Shown piece by piece: positions 44,401-52,945 of a stretch of 64,000 bases of DNA. The position numbers and the translations under genes are program-made. The notes below the pieces were generated by a model. The model was not told the DNA's origin, made no database searches, and saw nothing but the letters and a program-made list of their open reading frames with translations. Each line of letters opens with the position of its first letter. The stretch's first letter is position 1. Source of the DNA: an uncultured Lachnospiraceae bacterium (lineage in GTDB: Bacteria; Bacillota; Clostridia; Lachnospirales; Lachnospiraceae); NCBI GenBank assembly GCA_934899185.1, contig CAKXYI010000004.1, positions 62,001 to 126,000 of the forward strand. Direction: 5' to 3'.

Positions 44401-46026
44401 ACAAGACTTTCTACACCGGGCGTATCCTTGATCTCACCGCCACCACATCATGATATTTATTCGATCGAAGACCTGGCACAGTTGATCTACGATCTGAAAA
44501 ATGCAAATAAAAACGCCAGAATTTCTGTGAAACTGGTTTCAGAGGCGGGCGTCGGAACAGTTGCTTCCGGTGTAGCCAAGGCAGGAGCACAGGTTATTTT
44601 GATCTCCGGTTATGATGGAGGTACCGGTGCTGCACCGAGAAGTTCCATCCACAATGCCGGACTTCCATGGGAACTTGGACTTGCAGAAGCACACCAGACA
44701 CTGACTATGAATGGGCTGCGCAACAAGGTTGTCATTGAGACAGACGGTAAACTCATGAGTGGTCGTGATGTTGCGATCGCTGCCATGCTTGGTGCCGAGG
44801 AATACGGCTTTGCGACAGCACCGTTGGTTACCATGGGATGTGTGATGATGCGTGTCTGCAATCTGGATACCTGTCCGGTCGGTATTGCGACTCAGAATCC
44901 GGAACTGCGCAAGCGTTTTACCGGAAAACCGGAATATGTTGTCAACTTTATGCGCTTTATTGCACAGGAACTGCGTGAATACATGGCAAAACTTGGCGTG
45001 CGCAGCGTAGATGAACTGGTAGGCCGTACGGATCTTTTGGAAGTAAAGGAGAGTGCAAAACAGGGCAGATATGCAAAGATCGATCTTTCTGCGATTCTGG
45101 ACAACCCATATGCCAAGGATGCAGGCAAGATCTGTTACAACAAGAAAAATGTATTTGACTTCCAGTTGGAAAAGACGGTAGATGAAAAGATCCTTTTGAA
45201 ACAGTTTAAGGACGCTTTGGAAAGCGGAAGCAAAAAGGGCGTACAGATCGATGTGACCAATACCGACCGTTCCGTAGGTACCCTTTTTGGTGCGGAGATC
45301 ACCAGACGTTTTGGCGAATCTTTGCCGGAAGATACCTTTACGGTACAGTGTAACGGTGCCGGTGGACAGAGTTTTGGTGCCTTTATTCCGAAGGGGCTGA
45401 CGCTTGAACTTGTCGGCGACAGCAATGATTACTTTGGTAAGGGACTCTCCGGCGGAAAGTTAGTTGTTTATCCGCCAACAGGTGTAACTTATAAAGAAGA
45501 TGAAAATATCATTATCGGTAATGTGGCACTTTACGGTGCGACCAGCGGTAAAGCCTTTATCAATGGTGTAGCCGGAGAGCGTTTCTGTGTTAGAAACTCC
45601 GGTGCGACTGCGGTTGTAGAGGGCTGTGGCGATCACGGTTGTGAATATATGACCGGCGGACGTGTTGTAGTCTTAGGACAGACCGGAAAGAACTTTGCAG
45701 CCGGTATGAGCGGCGGAATCGCTTATGTACTGGATGAAGATGCATCCCTTTACCGAAAACTCAATAAGACCATGGTATCTTTGGAACCGGTGACAGATAA
45801 GTATGATGTCTTGGAATTAAAGGAGATCATTACGGAACACGTTGCTTACACCAATTCCAAGAAGGGCAAGGAGATATTTGATAACTTTAGCGAGTATCTG
45901 CCGAAATTTAAAAAGATCGTGCCTCACGACTACAAGAAGATGATGATGACCATTGTCCAGATGGAAGAAAAGGGACTCAGCAGTGAGCAGGCGCAGATCG
46001 AGGCGTTCAACGCTTTGACAAAGTAA
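41485..46026 (+). CDS. gltB: Glutamate synthase, large subunit
   Basis: A 1,513-residue enzyme that makes glutamate from glutamine and 2-oxoglutarate. The class II glutaminase begins at C20 (HDNCGIGAVVSM) after a 19-residue propeptide that must be removed. The central and FMN domains follow (SYGSISKEAHETMA, GEGGEEEERL, PPPHHDIYSIEDLAQLIYDLK, LISGYDGGTGAAPRSS). The 3Fe-4S cysteines are in CVMMRVCNLDTCPVGIA near residue 1120-1140. The C-terminal GXGXG beta-helix (GANGQSFGAFIPKG-like, GGQSFGAF, KGLSGGK, YGATSGKAF, GGDHGCEYMTGG-like) closes the protein. ATG 41485 has GAGAGGA 8 bases upstream; ATG 41476 overlaps that site. gltD follows after 16 bp. Confidence 0.97.
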   Translation: MENKNQKTGLYRQEFEHDNCGIGAVVSMKGIKTHQTVSDALKIVENLEHRAGKDAEGKTGDGVGIMLQVSHKFFSKIAGNLGIDLGGERTYGVGMFFFPQDELKRNQAKKMFEIIVEKEGMEFLGWRDVPTNPKVLGKKAIDCMPYIMQGFVKKPTDVKAGLDFDRKLYVARRVFEQTCENTYVVSLSSRTIVYKGMFLVGQLRTFFTDLHDEDYESAIAIVHSRFSTNTNPSWERAHPNRFIVHNGEINTIKGNADRMLSREETMYSEFLETELSKITPVVNTSGSDSAMLDNTLEFLVMNGLPLPLAVMMTIPEPWINNQAMNQERKDFYQYYATMMEPWDGPASILFSDGDIMGAVLDRNGLRPSRYYVTKDDYLILSSEVGVLPIDESRILSKDRLKPGKMLLVDTVAGRLIDDDELKTAYATKQPYGEWLDKNLVHLHDLKIPNKRVPNHTKEERAKLQKAFGYSYEDLKTSILPMALNGAEGIGAMGIDTPLAVLSNQHQPLFNYFKQLFAQVTNPPIDSIREKVVTSTTIYLGESGNVLEEKEENCKMLRINNPILTNTDLLKIKNMDVEGFKVETIPIIYYKNTSLEKAIDHLYVEADRAHREGANIIILSDRGVDENHVAIPSLLAVSALQQYLVQTKKRTSLSVILESGEPREVHHFATLLGYGASAINPYLAQESIQELIDLNMLDKDYYAAVDSYNEAVISGIIKIASKMGISTVQSYQGAKIFEAIGINEDVVNRYFKGTVSRIGGIGIEDIQKDVEMLHSQAFDPLDLHTDNTLDSKGAHKMRSGKEEHLYNPQTIHLLQLSTRTGDYDTFKEYTSLVNKEDDTIMNLRGLLDFKYPKKAISIDEVESVDEIVKRFKTGAMSYGSISKEAHETMAIAMNMLHGKSNSGEGGEEEERLTIGKDGKNRCSAIKQVASGRFGVTSRYLVSAKEIQIKMAQGAKPGEGGHLPGKKVYPWIAKTRLSTPGVSLISPPPHHDIYSIEDLAQLIYDLKNANKNARISVKLVSEAGVGTVASGVAKAGAQVILISGYDGGTGAAPRSSIHNAGLPWELGLAEAHQTLTMNGLRNKVVIETDGKLMSGRDVAIAAMLGAEEYGFATAPLVTMGCVMMRVCNLDTCPVGIATQNPELRKRFTGKPEYVVNFMRFIAQELREYMAKLGVRSVDELVGRTDLLEVKESAKQGRYAKIDLSAILDNPYAKDAGKICYNKKNVFDFQLEKTVDEKILLKQFKDALESGSKKGVQIDVTNTDRSVGTLFGAEITRRFGESLPEDTFTVQCNGAGGQSFGAFIPKGLTLELVGDSNDYFGKGLSGGKLVVYPPTGVTYKEDENIIIGNVALYGATSGKAFINGVAGERFCVRNSGATAVVEGCGDHGCEYMTGGRVVVLGQTGKNFAAGMSGGIAYVLDEDASLYRKLNKTMVSLEPVTDKYDVLELKEIITEHVAYTNSKKGKEIFDNFSEYLPKFKKIVPHDYKKMMMTIVQMEEKGLSSEQAQIEAFNALTK

Positions 46027-46042
46027 GAGAAAGGAGATACCA

Positions 46043-47527
46043 ATGGGAAAAGCAACAGGATTTTTAGAATATGAGCGTCAGGAGTCACAGGCGATCGACG
46101 CAAAGGAGAGAATCAAGAATTTTAACGAATTTCATATTCCACTTTCGACAGAAGAACAGCAGAGACAGGGATCACGTTGTATGGACTGCGGTGTTCCTTT
46201 CTGCCAGTCAGGTATGACGATCAAGGGGATGACATCAGGTTGTCCTCTCAACAACCTGATACCGGAGTGGAACGATCTGGTCTATCACGGAAACTGGGAG
46301 CAGGCATACCTGCGTTTGCACAAGACCAGCAATTTCCCGGAATTTACCTGCCGTGTATGCCCGGGACTTTGTGAAAAGGCATGTACCTGCGGGCTGAACG
46401 GAGATCCGGTTACGACCAAGGAAAATGAGCGTGCTATCATTGAATATGCCTATGCACATGGTCTGGCAGACGCAAAGCCGCCGGTCAATCGTTCCGGCAA
46501 AAAGATCGCGGTCATCGGTTCCGGTCCTTCCGGACTTGCCGCAGCAGACCAACTCAATTCCAGAGGACATGCCGTGACGGTCTATGAGCGAAATGACCGC
46601 GTGGGTGGTCTGCTTCGTTACGGTATTCCGAATATGAAACTGGAAAAGCAGATCATTGACCGCAAGATCGCTGTTATGGAAGAAGAGGGCATTACCTTTA
46701 AGACTAATGTGGATGTGGGCAAAGACATCAAGCCAAAGGAACTCTTGGCTGAATATGATGCTGTTATCCTAGCATGCGGGGCATCTAATCCAAGAGACAT
46801 CCAGGCACCGGGCAGAGAGGCCAAAGGTATCTATTTTGCGGTAGATTTTTTGACTTCCACGACCAAGAGCCTGTGGGACAATGGCTTAAAAGAAGGAACT
46901 TTTATCTCTGCAAAGGATAAAGATGTGATCGTGATCGGTGGCGGTGATACCGGTAATGACTGTGTGGGTACCTGCATACGTCATGGCTGCAAATCCATCA
47001 CACAACTGGAAATGATGCCGAAGGCACCGGATGAGAGACGGGAGAGCAATCCTTGGCCACAATGGCCGCTGGTCTGCAAGACAGATTATGGTCAGGAAGA
47101 GGCGATTGCAGTCTTTGGACATGATCCTCGTATTTATACAACGACGGTCAAGGAATTCAAGAAAGACCGCAGCGGCAACCTAAAGAGCGTCATCCTTGTC
47201 AGTTTGGAATCCAAGACGGACGAAAAGACCGGCAGACGCATGATGGTTCCGGTGGAAGGTACAGAAAAAGAAGTACCATGTCAACTGGTGCTGATTGCCG
47301 CAGGATTTTTGGGAAGCCAGCCTTATGTGACGGATGCCTTTAAGGTGAAAGTGGATGGCAGGACCAATGTCGCTACGGAGGCAGGAAAGTTTGCCACTTC
47401 GGTAGACAAGATCTTTACTGCGGGCGATATGCATACCGGTCAGTCGCTGGTTGTGAAGGCAATCCGACAGGGACGTGATTGTGCAAGGGAAGTGGACGAA
47501 TATCTGATGGGATATTCTAATTTATAA
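46043..47527 (+). CDS. gltD: Glutamate synthase, small subunit
   Basis: A 494-residue FAD and Fe-S protein that passes electrons from NAD(P)H to GltB. N-terminal cysteine clusters CMDCGVPFCQSG, GCPLNN and CRVCPGLCEKACTCGL bind Fe-S centres. The FAD Rossmann motif is IAVIGSGPSGLAAADQL near residue 155, and the NAD(P)H one is VIVIGGGDTGNDC near 297. FTAGDMHTGQSLVVKAI is the late FAD motif. The start has AAAGGAG about 8 bases upstream. A terminator follows. Confidence 0.97.
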   Translation: MGKATGFLEYERQESQAIDAKERIKNFNEFHIPLSTEEQQRQGSRCMDCGVPFCQSGMTIKGMTSGCPLNNLIPEWNDLVYHGNWEQAYLRLHKTSNFPEFTCRVCPGLCEKACTCGLNGDPVTTKENERAIIEYAYAHGLADAKPPVNRSGKKIAVIGSGPSGLAAADQLNSRGHAVTVYERNDRVGGLLRYGIPNMKLEKQIIDRKIAVMEEEGITFKTNVDVGKDIKPKELLAEYDAVILACGASNPRDIQAPGREAKGIYFAVDFLTSTTKSLWDNGLKEGTFISAKDKDVIVIGGGDTGNDCVGTCIRHGCKSITQLEMMPKAPDERRESNPWPQWPLVCKTDYGQEEAIAVFGHDPRIYTTTVKEFKKDRSGNLKSVILVSLESKTDEKTGRRMMVPVEGTEKEVPCQLVLIAAGFLGSQPYVTDAFKVKVDGRTNVATEAGKFATSVDKIFTAGDMHTGQSLVVKAIRQGRDCAREVDEYLMGYSNL

Positions 47528-47546
47528 TTTAGGTTTAAGAAAAGAC

Positions 47547-47587
47547 ACCGATGGAGCAGAGTCAGAATACGACTTTGTGCCATCGGT
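47547..47587 (+). terminator. Terminator of gltBD
   Basis: ACCGATGG (47547-47554) pairs with CCATCGGT (47580-47587) and AGTC with GACT inside; the T tract is interrupted (TTCTTTG). A second small hairpin, AAGCC-CACCTGT-GGCTT at about 47625-47641, follows. Confidence 0.7.
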
Positions 47588-47679
47588 TTCTTTGTGTCTG
47601 GATGTGCACCTCGTGCATGGTAAAAAGCCCACCTGTGGCTTAATTTATAAAAATTTAAGAATTGATCTTCTGTCCTTTC

Positions 47680-47709
47680 TTGTAAAAGATGGTCGCTATG
47701 CCTTAAAAT
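47680..47709 (+). promoter_or_regulatory. Possible promoter of the RND efflux pair
   Basis: TTGTAA at 47680-47685, an 18-bp spacer and TAAAAT at 47704-47709. The TGAACAGTGTTCA operator of the linked TetR gene is not found here. Confidence 0.45.
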
Positions 47710-47738
47710 TAAAGTAAGAAAATGGCAGGAGATTTATT

Positions 47739-49121
47739 ATGGAAAAAGGGAAAAAGATATTAAAAAATAAGAAGGTCTGGGTGTTTTTGCTTTTGGTAGT
47801 TTTGGCGGTGGCAATCGGTTTTATCGTAGTTATCCGCAAGCAGAAGCAAAAGGAAGAACAGGTGGCGGAAAAGGTTTATCAGGTCAAGGTCATGGAGGCG
47901 GGCGAGACCGGCACTGATGTATGTCTTTCCTATACGGGAATTGTCCAGCCGGCAGAAACCATCCGGTGTACCTTTGAAACAGTAGGAACGATCGAGAGCG
48001 TCAATGTCGAAAAAGGGCAGGAGGTCGCAGAGGGACAGATCCTTTGTACCATGGATGCCGGGGATGCAGAGGATCAGTTGGATAGCACCAATCGGACTTT
48101 GGAATATGCGGACAAGACAAGAAGGAATGCGCAGGAATCTTATGAGAATGCACAGGAGGACTATGCGACAGCCTGTGGTACAAAACGTGAATCGGAAAAT
48201 TTAAACGATGCCATAGCAAGAAGGGATGAGCAACAGAAAAAGGTGGATGCCCTCAAGAGCAAGTTGGATGGCATGTCGCAGTATAAACCGGGCAACGGCA
48301 GCCTTGGCAATATGCCGGAGACCAATACCGAGTATTATTCTACCAAGTTGGAACTGGATTCTGCGCAAAGCACCTTGGAAGTCTATCAGCGAAATGTAGA
48401 CAGTGCTCAGGAAGCCTATGATAAAAAGGCAAAAGAAGGGGCAGATTCCGATGAGGCAAAAGCCCAGAAAGAACGATTGGACTCTGCGCGAGATGCCTTG
48501 GATAATGCCAACGAAGCCTATGATAATGCTGCAGACAATGTGGAAAAGGCACAGAGTGCAGTAGATAAATGCACTCTGAAAGCACCAAAGGCGGGATATG
48601 TGGTCAATGTTTCTGCGACAGAGGGCAGTGTTTCAACACCGATCATGCCGGCGGTTGTTTTGGCAACGCATGATGTTGTGATCAATTTCGGTGTGTCACA
48701 GACAGATATTACATCCCTTTCTGCCGGTATGACCGCACAGATCCAGATTGGAGACAAGACGTTTTCTGGAAACATTAAGAGCATAGATGTGACCCCGGAT
48801 GAGAATACTAGGACTTATGCGACGGATGTGACGGTAGATACCGCAGATCCGGATGTGTATTTAGGAGAACTTGCGACAGTCAAAATCAATATTGGAGAGC
48901 GTACCGGTATCTGGCTGCCACTATCCGTTATTTTAAATGATGGCAACGATTACGTTTATGTCGTGGAAGATGGAAGAGCAAAACGCGAGTATGTGACTGT
49001 GTTAGAAATAAGTGATGATCAGGTACTGGTGGAGGGCACCAAAGCCGGAGAAAAAATCATCTGTGAAGGCATGAAGCTGGTTCGTACAGGAAGTGCTGTG
49101 TCTTATGAAAAGCAGGACTAG
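47739..49121 (+). CDS. RND efflux periplasmic-adaptor-type subunit (HlyD/MFP family)
   Basis: A 460-residue membrane-fusion protein. An N-terminal TM anchor (VWVFLLLVVLAVAIGFIVVI) comes first. A first lipoyl half (TGIVQPAETIRCTFETVGTIESVNVEKGQEVAEGQILCTMD) follows, then an unusually long coiled coil (residues about 105-280, DQLDSTNRTLEYADKTRR through VEKAQSAVDK). The second lipoyl half (CTLKAPKAGYVVNVSATEGSVSTP), a beta-barrel and a membrane-proximal domain (YVYVVEDGRAKREYVTV) complete it. It is paired with the RND pump 14 bp downstream. No outer-membrane factor is encoded nearby, in line with a one-membrane cell. Confidence 0.92.
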   Translation: MEKGKKILKNKKVWVFLLLVVLAVAIGFIVVIRKQKQKEEQVAEKVYQVKVMEAGETGTDVCLSYTGIVQPAETIRCTFETVGTIESVNVEKGQEVAEGQILCTMDAGDAEDQLDSTNRTLEYADKTRRNAQESYENAQEDYATACGTKRESENLNDAIARRDEQQKKVDALKSKLDGMSQYKPGNGSLGNMPETNTEYYSTKLELDSAQSTLEVYQRNVDSAQEAYDKKAKEGADSDEAKAQKERLDSARDALDNANEAYDNAADNVEKAQSAVDKCTLKAPKAGYVVNVSATEGSVSTPIMPAVVLATHDVVINFGVSQTDITSLSAGMTAQIQIGDKTFSGNIKSIDVTPDENTRTYATDVTVDTADPDVYLGELATVKINIGERTGIWLPLSVILNDGNDYVYVVEDGRAKREYVTVLEISDDQVLVEGTKAGEKIICEGMKLVRTGSAVSYEKQD

Positions 49122-49135
49122 GAGGGCAGCATAGT

Positions 49136-52100
49136 ATGGATAAATTAACAAAAGGATTATTACATAATCGGACGATTGTTGTGTTCTTTCTGCTTATTAT
49201 TGTACTCATTGGCGGCATCAGCTATTATCTTGTGCCAAAACAGGAAAATCCTGACACTTCGATAGCGGTCGCATTGGTGACAACCATTTATCCGGGGGCA
49301 TCACCGGAAGAAGTAGAAGAATATGTGACGGATAAGTTGGAAGATGAAATAGGCACATTAGAACATGTGGATTATACGACCAGTATGAGCATGGAATCTG
49401 CAAGTGCTATTATTGTATATTATGATACAAGTGTAGCGATAGAAGATGTCGAGTCAAAGCTGCGTGAGTGCGTATCGGACGCACAATCAGAATTGCCGGA
49501 TATGTGCCAGACGTCTAATGTTAATACAAAATTGGTGGCAAACAACCAGTTTATCATCAGTCTATCCGGAGAAGCTTATTCCACGGAAGAACTGGCATCT
49601 TATGCAAAGACCATCAAGGATGAATTGGAATCGGTCGATCATGTATCTTCGGTTTCGTTAGAAGGCGTTAGTAAGAAGCAGGTTGTCGTGGAAGCAGATA
49701 TTCAAAAACTGCAGTCGTATCATGTTTCGATTGAGAATATTTTATCACTGATGCAGGCGCAAAATCTCAATATTCCGGCGGGCAGTATCGACTATGATTC
49801 CGGGACAGTGACCGTGACAAGTGATGGGCTTTTTACAAGCCTGTCTGACATTGAAAATACCGTGATTGGCGGTGCAGAGGATAGTCTGTCTTTTGTAAAA
49901 CTAAAAGATGTTGCCAATGTCTATGTGGAAAATACAAGTGATAAATATTATGAACAGGATGGAAAATCCTGTATCTTGCTTGTCGGCACCTTTGACGAAG
50001 GCGTGAATGCCGTAAATGTCGGTAAAGATGTGCGCAGTGAAATCAACAAAATTAAGAAGCAATTGCCGGAGCATTTGGATTTTCATGAAGTTATGTATGC
50101 ACCGGAAGCCATCAGTGAAAATATCAATGGCTTTATCTGGAATTTGATCGAGAGTATCCTACTGATTATGGTTGTGGTATTGATTGGTGTTGGAATTCGC
50201 AATGCACTTGTGATTAGTACAGCACTTCCGATTAGTATTTTGGTGACATTTACCGTCATGTATTTGCTCGGTATTGAATTTCAATTTATCTCGATAGCGG
50301 CGCTGATTATCAGTCTGGGTATTTTAGTAGATAACGCGGTTGTAATCAGTGAGGCAATCCAGCAGCGCATGAATGCAGGGGAAGAAAAAGAAGCAGCGAT
50401 TATTGGTGGTGTGAAAGAGACATGGCTGCCAGTTTTGACAAGTACACTGACGACGATTGTGACTTTTGGCATTATATATTTTGTACCGGGAGCGATAGGA
50501 AAAGTGGCTGGTACCATTCCAACTGTTGTTATTACATCTCTGGTTGCTTCTTATATCATGGCTATGTGTGGTATCCCGGTACTTGCTTATTTCTTCTTTA
50601 AACCGGAAAAGGAAAAGAAGAACAAAAAGGAAAATATAATTTTTACATTTTTTGACCGTTTGCTAGGGGTGGGCATGCGCTATCCGAAGCGAACGCTCGT
50701 GGTGGCTTTTGCGACATTGGGATTGGCGGCTGTCCTCGTTACACAATTGGGTATGCAGTTTTTCCCATATTCGTCAAAACCGATTTTATACCTTGATGTG
50801 CAAGGGGAAACGATGAATCTTGACGCGACAGCAAACACGATGGATGAAGTGGAACAGATTTTGGACGACAGTAATCTGGTTTCTCATTATACTTCTGCAG
50901 TGGGGGGAGGTCTTCCAAGCTTCTTTATCTCCGTGCCATCCTTAAGCGATGCAGATAATGCAGGACGTATTATGATGGAACTGGATGAGGATGCGCTAAA
51001 AAAAGCTGGTAGTACAGAAAAGGCGGCAAAACAGTTGCAGCAGGAAATCAATGAGCGTGTTTCCGGAGCAACGATTGAGGTAAAATGTCTGGAATATTCT
51101 ATGCCGGCAGATGATAAAATCGTTTACACAGTTTCTGGTGATGATATGGAGGAAATCAATGCCTTAGCGACACAGATGGTAGAGGATTTGTCGACGATTG
51201 AAGGAACCACGAATGTGCGTGATACGTCAGTGAACGCCCAATACGAATATAAAGTGAACTTAGACAGTGAACGTCTGTCTGGGTACGGACTTTTGAAATA
51301 TGATATTGTAAAGCAGTTAAATACAAGTCTTATGGGCGCAACGGCATCGACCTATACCGGCTCGGAAGATGAAATGGATATTGTGGTTCGTGCCAAAGTG
51401 GATAGTCTGGAGGAATTAAAAAATCTCCCAATTTCAGGAAGCGTAAGTGAAACACACGTATTGCTTGGACAAGTGGCTGATATTACGTTAGAGCCGACAG
51501 TTCCGCTGATTAACCACTATAATGGAAAACGTTATGTTAAAGTTCTTTCCGGTGTGCAGTCAGGCTATGTATCAGGCAATATTGAAGCACAGTTTGAAAA
51601 GAAGTATCTGGATCAGATGGATACGAGTGGCGTGACGATTGTAGAGCAGGGTGAGATGAGCAATATGTTGTCTTTGATTGTGGATCTAATCAAGGCAGCG
51701 GGTGTGGCAATCTTGATTATTTATATCATTCTGTTGTTGCAGTTTAAAGATTTTGGAAAACCATTTAATATCCTGACATCGATTCCGCTATCCATGATCG
51801 GATGCTGTTTTGGTTTATGGATTTTAAATATGAATATCCAGGCAATGGCACTGCTTGGTATTGTGGCTCTTTTTGGAATCGTGGTAAACAATGGTATTCT
51901 TTTGATTGAAGTGATTGATGAAAAACGAAGAAATGGTGAGAGCGTCAGGGAAGCCTGCCGAAGTGCCGTGGCTGCCAGATTCCGCCCGATTATGATTTCG
52001 AGTGTGACGACCTGTATAGGTCTGGTTCCGCTGATTGTTTCAAAGGATCCAATGTCTGCGCCAATGGCGGTAACCTTGTTGTTTGGATTGCTGTTTTCTA

Positions 52101-52171
52101 CCGTGTTGACGATGGTTGTGGTACCGACGATTTATTACTTGAGAGAAAGCAAAAAACGGGTTGACAAATGA
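49136..52171 (+). CDS. RND family efflux transporter (AcrB/HAE type)
   Basis: A 1,011-residue proton-driven pump, the usual RND length. TM1 is near residues 12-31, large extracytoplasmic loops lie after TM1 and TM7, and TM clusters span about 335-480 and 840-1000. Family motifs include YPGASPEEVEEYVT near 55. The TM4 proton-relay site reads GILVDNAVVISE (D then N instead of AcrB's two aspartates). TM10 reads FGIVVNNGILLIEV, where AcrB has a lysine. RND pumps are mainly known from two-membrane bacteria. Codon choice is richer in ATT than in most of the window. The 3' end contains the promoter of the following tetR gene. Confidence 0.94.
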   Translation: MDKLTKGLLHNRTIVVFFLLIIVLIGGISYYLVPKQENPDTSIAVALVTTIYPGASPEEVEEYVTDKLEDEIGTLEHVDYTTSMSMESASAIIVYYDTSVAIEDVESKLRECVSDAQSELPDMCQTSNVNTKLVANNQFIISLSGEAYSTEELASYAKTIKDELESVDHVSSVSLEGVSKKQVVVEADIQKLQSYHVSIENILSLMQAQNLNIPAGSIDYDSGTVTVTSDGLFTSLSDIENTVIGGAEDSLSFVKLKDVANVYVENTSDKYYEQDGKSCILLVGTFDEGVNAVNVGKDVRSEINKIKKQLPEHLDFHEVMYAPEAISENINGFIWNLIESILLIMVVVLIGVGIRNALVISTALPISILVTFTVMYLLGIEFQFISIAALIISLGILVDNAVVISEAIQQRMNAGEEKEAAIIGGVKETWLPVLTSTLTTIVTFGIIYFVPGAIGKVAGTIPTVVITSLVASYIMAMCGIPVLAYFFFKPEKEKKNKKENIIFTFFDRLLGVGMRYPKRTLVVAFATLGLAAVLVTQLGMQFFPYSSKPILYLDVQGETMNLDATANTMDEVEQILDDSNLVSHYTSAVGGGLPSFFISVPSLSDADNAGRIMMELDEDALKKAGSTEKAAKQLQQEINERVSGATIEVKCLEYSMPADDKIVYTVSGDDMEEINALATQMVEDLSTIEGTTNVRDTSVNAQYEYKVNLDSERLSGYGLLKYDIVKQLNTSLMGATASTYTGSEDEMDIVVRAKVDSLEELKNLPISGSVSETHVLLGQVADITLEPTVPLINHYNGKRYVKVLSGVQSGYVSGNIEAQFEKKYLDQMDTSGVTIVEQGEMSNMLSLIVDLIKAAGVAILIIYIILLLQFKDFGKPFNILTSIPLSMIGCCFGLWILNMNIQAMALLGIVALFGIVVNNGILLIEVIDEKRRNGESVREACRSAVAARFRPIMISSVTTCIGLVPLIVSKDPMSAPMAVTLLFGLLFSTVLTMVVVPTIYYLRESKKRVDK

Positions 52172-52189
52172 AAAAAATCGGTGTATATT
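52161..52189 (+). promoter_or_regulatory. Promoter of the RND-linked tetR gene
   Basis: TTGACA at 52161-52166, 17 bp, TATATT at 52184-52189, overlapping the end of the pump gene. Confidence 0.85.
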
Positions 52190-52196
52190 CTCAAAG

Positions 52197-52209
52197 TGAA
52201 CAGTGTTCA
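52197..52209. promoter_or_regulatory. TetR operator, copy 1
   Basis: TGAACAGTGTTCA is a perfect palindrome (TGAAC-AGT-GTTCA) placed at the predicted transcription start of tetR. An identical copy lies after the gene at 52852-52864. Autorepression is the simplest reading. Confidence 0.75.
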
Positions 52210-52252
52210 ATACGGAATGTTATTCCGAATTCAGATACGGGGAGGTATCGTT

Positions 52253-52810
52253 ATGAACCCTCTTGCTACTTCAAAAGAAGATATATTAGCAGCTAGTCGG
52301 GAACTGATTATGGAGAATGGATGGACTGCATTGAGTATACGTGCAGTTGCTTCTAAGTGTTCTGTTTCCGCAGGTACGATTTATAATTATTATGAATCAA
52401 AGGCGGATTTACTAGGAGCGACCATTGAGAGTGTCTGGCACGAAATATTTTTTCATCCGGAAGATGAGCAGGTGTTTTGTGATGTTACAAGCTGTATCGT
52501 ATGGATCTATGAACGATTGGAACAGGGCAACCAGCAATTTCCGGGATTCTTTTCGTTTCATTCTTTGGGATTTGTGCGTGATGAAAAAGCAAATGGGAAA
52601 AAATTGATGATGCAGACGTGGAAACATATTTTGCATGGATTATGTGAAGTATTAAAACATGATGCAAAAATCCGTCCGGATGCCTTTGATGAACAATTTA
52701 CAGAGGAACAGTTTGCGGACATCCTGTTTTCTTTGATGTTAGTAGCAGTCATTCGTCAGGATTATAATCCGTCATCCGTTTTGATGTTAGTCGATAAAAC
52801 AATATATTAA
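52253..52810 (+). CDS. TetR/AcrR family regulator linked to RND pump
   Basis: A 185-residue regulator. The helix-turn-helix is in residues 5-55: SKEDILAASRELIMENGWTALSIRAVASKCSVSAGTIYNYYESKADLL. The C-terminal ligand domain is helical without a known signature (ESVWHEIFFHPED, WIYERLEQGNQQFPGFFSFHSLG). ATG 52253 is preceded by GGGGAGG; upstream in-frame ATGs would start before or at the transcription start. It has its own promoter and is followed by a terminator. Palindromes on both sides suggest that it controls itself and the membrane protein downstream; whether it also controls the pump upstream is not shown by the sequence. Confidence 0.9.
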   Translation: MNPLATSKEDILAASRELIMENGWTALSIRAVASKCSVSAGTIYNYYESKADLLGATIESVWHEIFFHPEDEQVFCDVTSCIVWIYERLEQGNQQFPGFFSFHSLGFVRDEKANGKKLMMQTWKHILHGLCEVLKHDAKIRPDAFDEQFTEEQFADILFSLMLVAVIRQDYNPSSVLMLVDKTIY

Positions 52811-52813
52811 GTA

Positions 52814-52840
52814 TTCCCACCGGAAGCGGTGGGAACATTT
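52814..52840 (+). terminator. Terminator of tetR
   Basis: TTCCCACCG (52814-52822) pairs with CGGTGGGAA (52827-52835) around GAAG, followed by CATTTT. Confidence 0.75.
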
Positions 52841-52851
52841 TAGACTCAAAA

Positions 52852-52864
52852 TGAACAGTGTTCA
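52852..52864. promoter_or_regulatory. TetR operator, copy 2
   Basis: TGAACAGTGTTCA again, also preceded by CTCAAA as at copy 1. It lies 82 bp before the next gene. A matching -35/-10 pair is not clear around it. Confidence 0.7.
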
Positions 52865-52945
52865 AAATGGTTGTTATTATGATTTTACTGTCAGGGTAAA
52901 AGCATAATTCAATATAAAATATATAAAAGAAAAGAGGAATTTATT

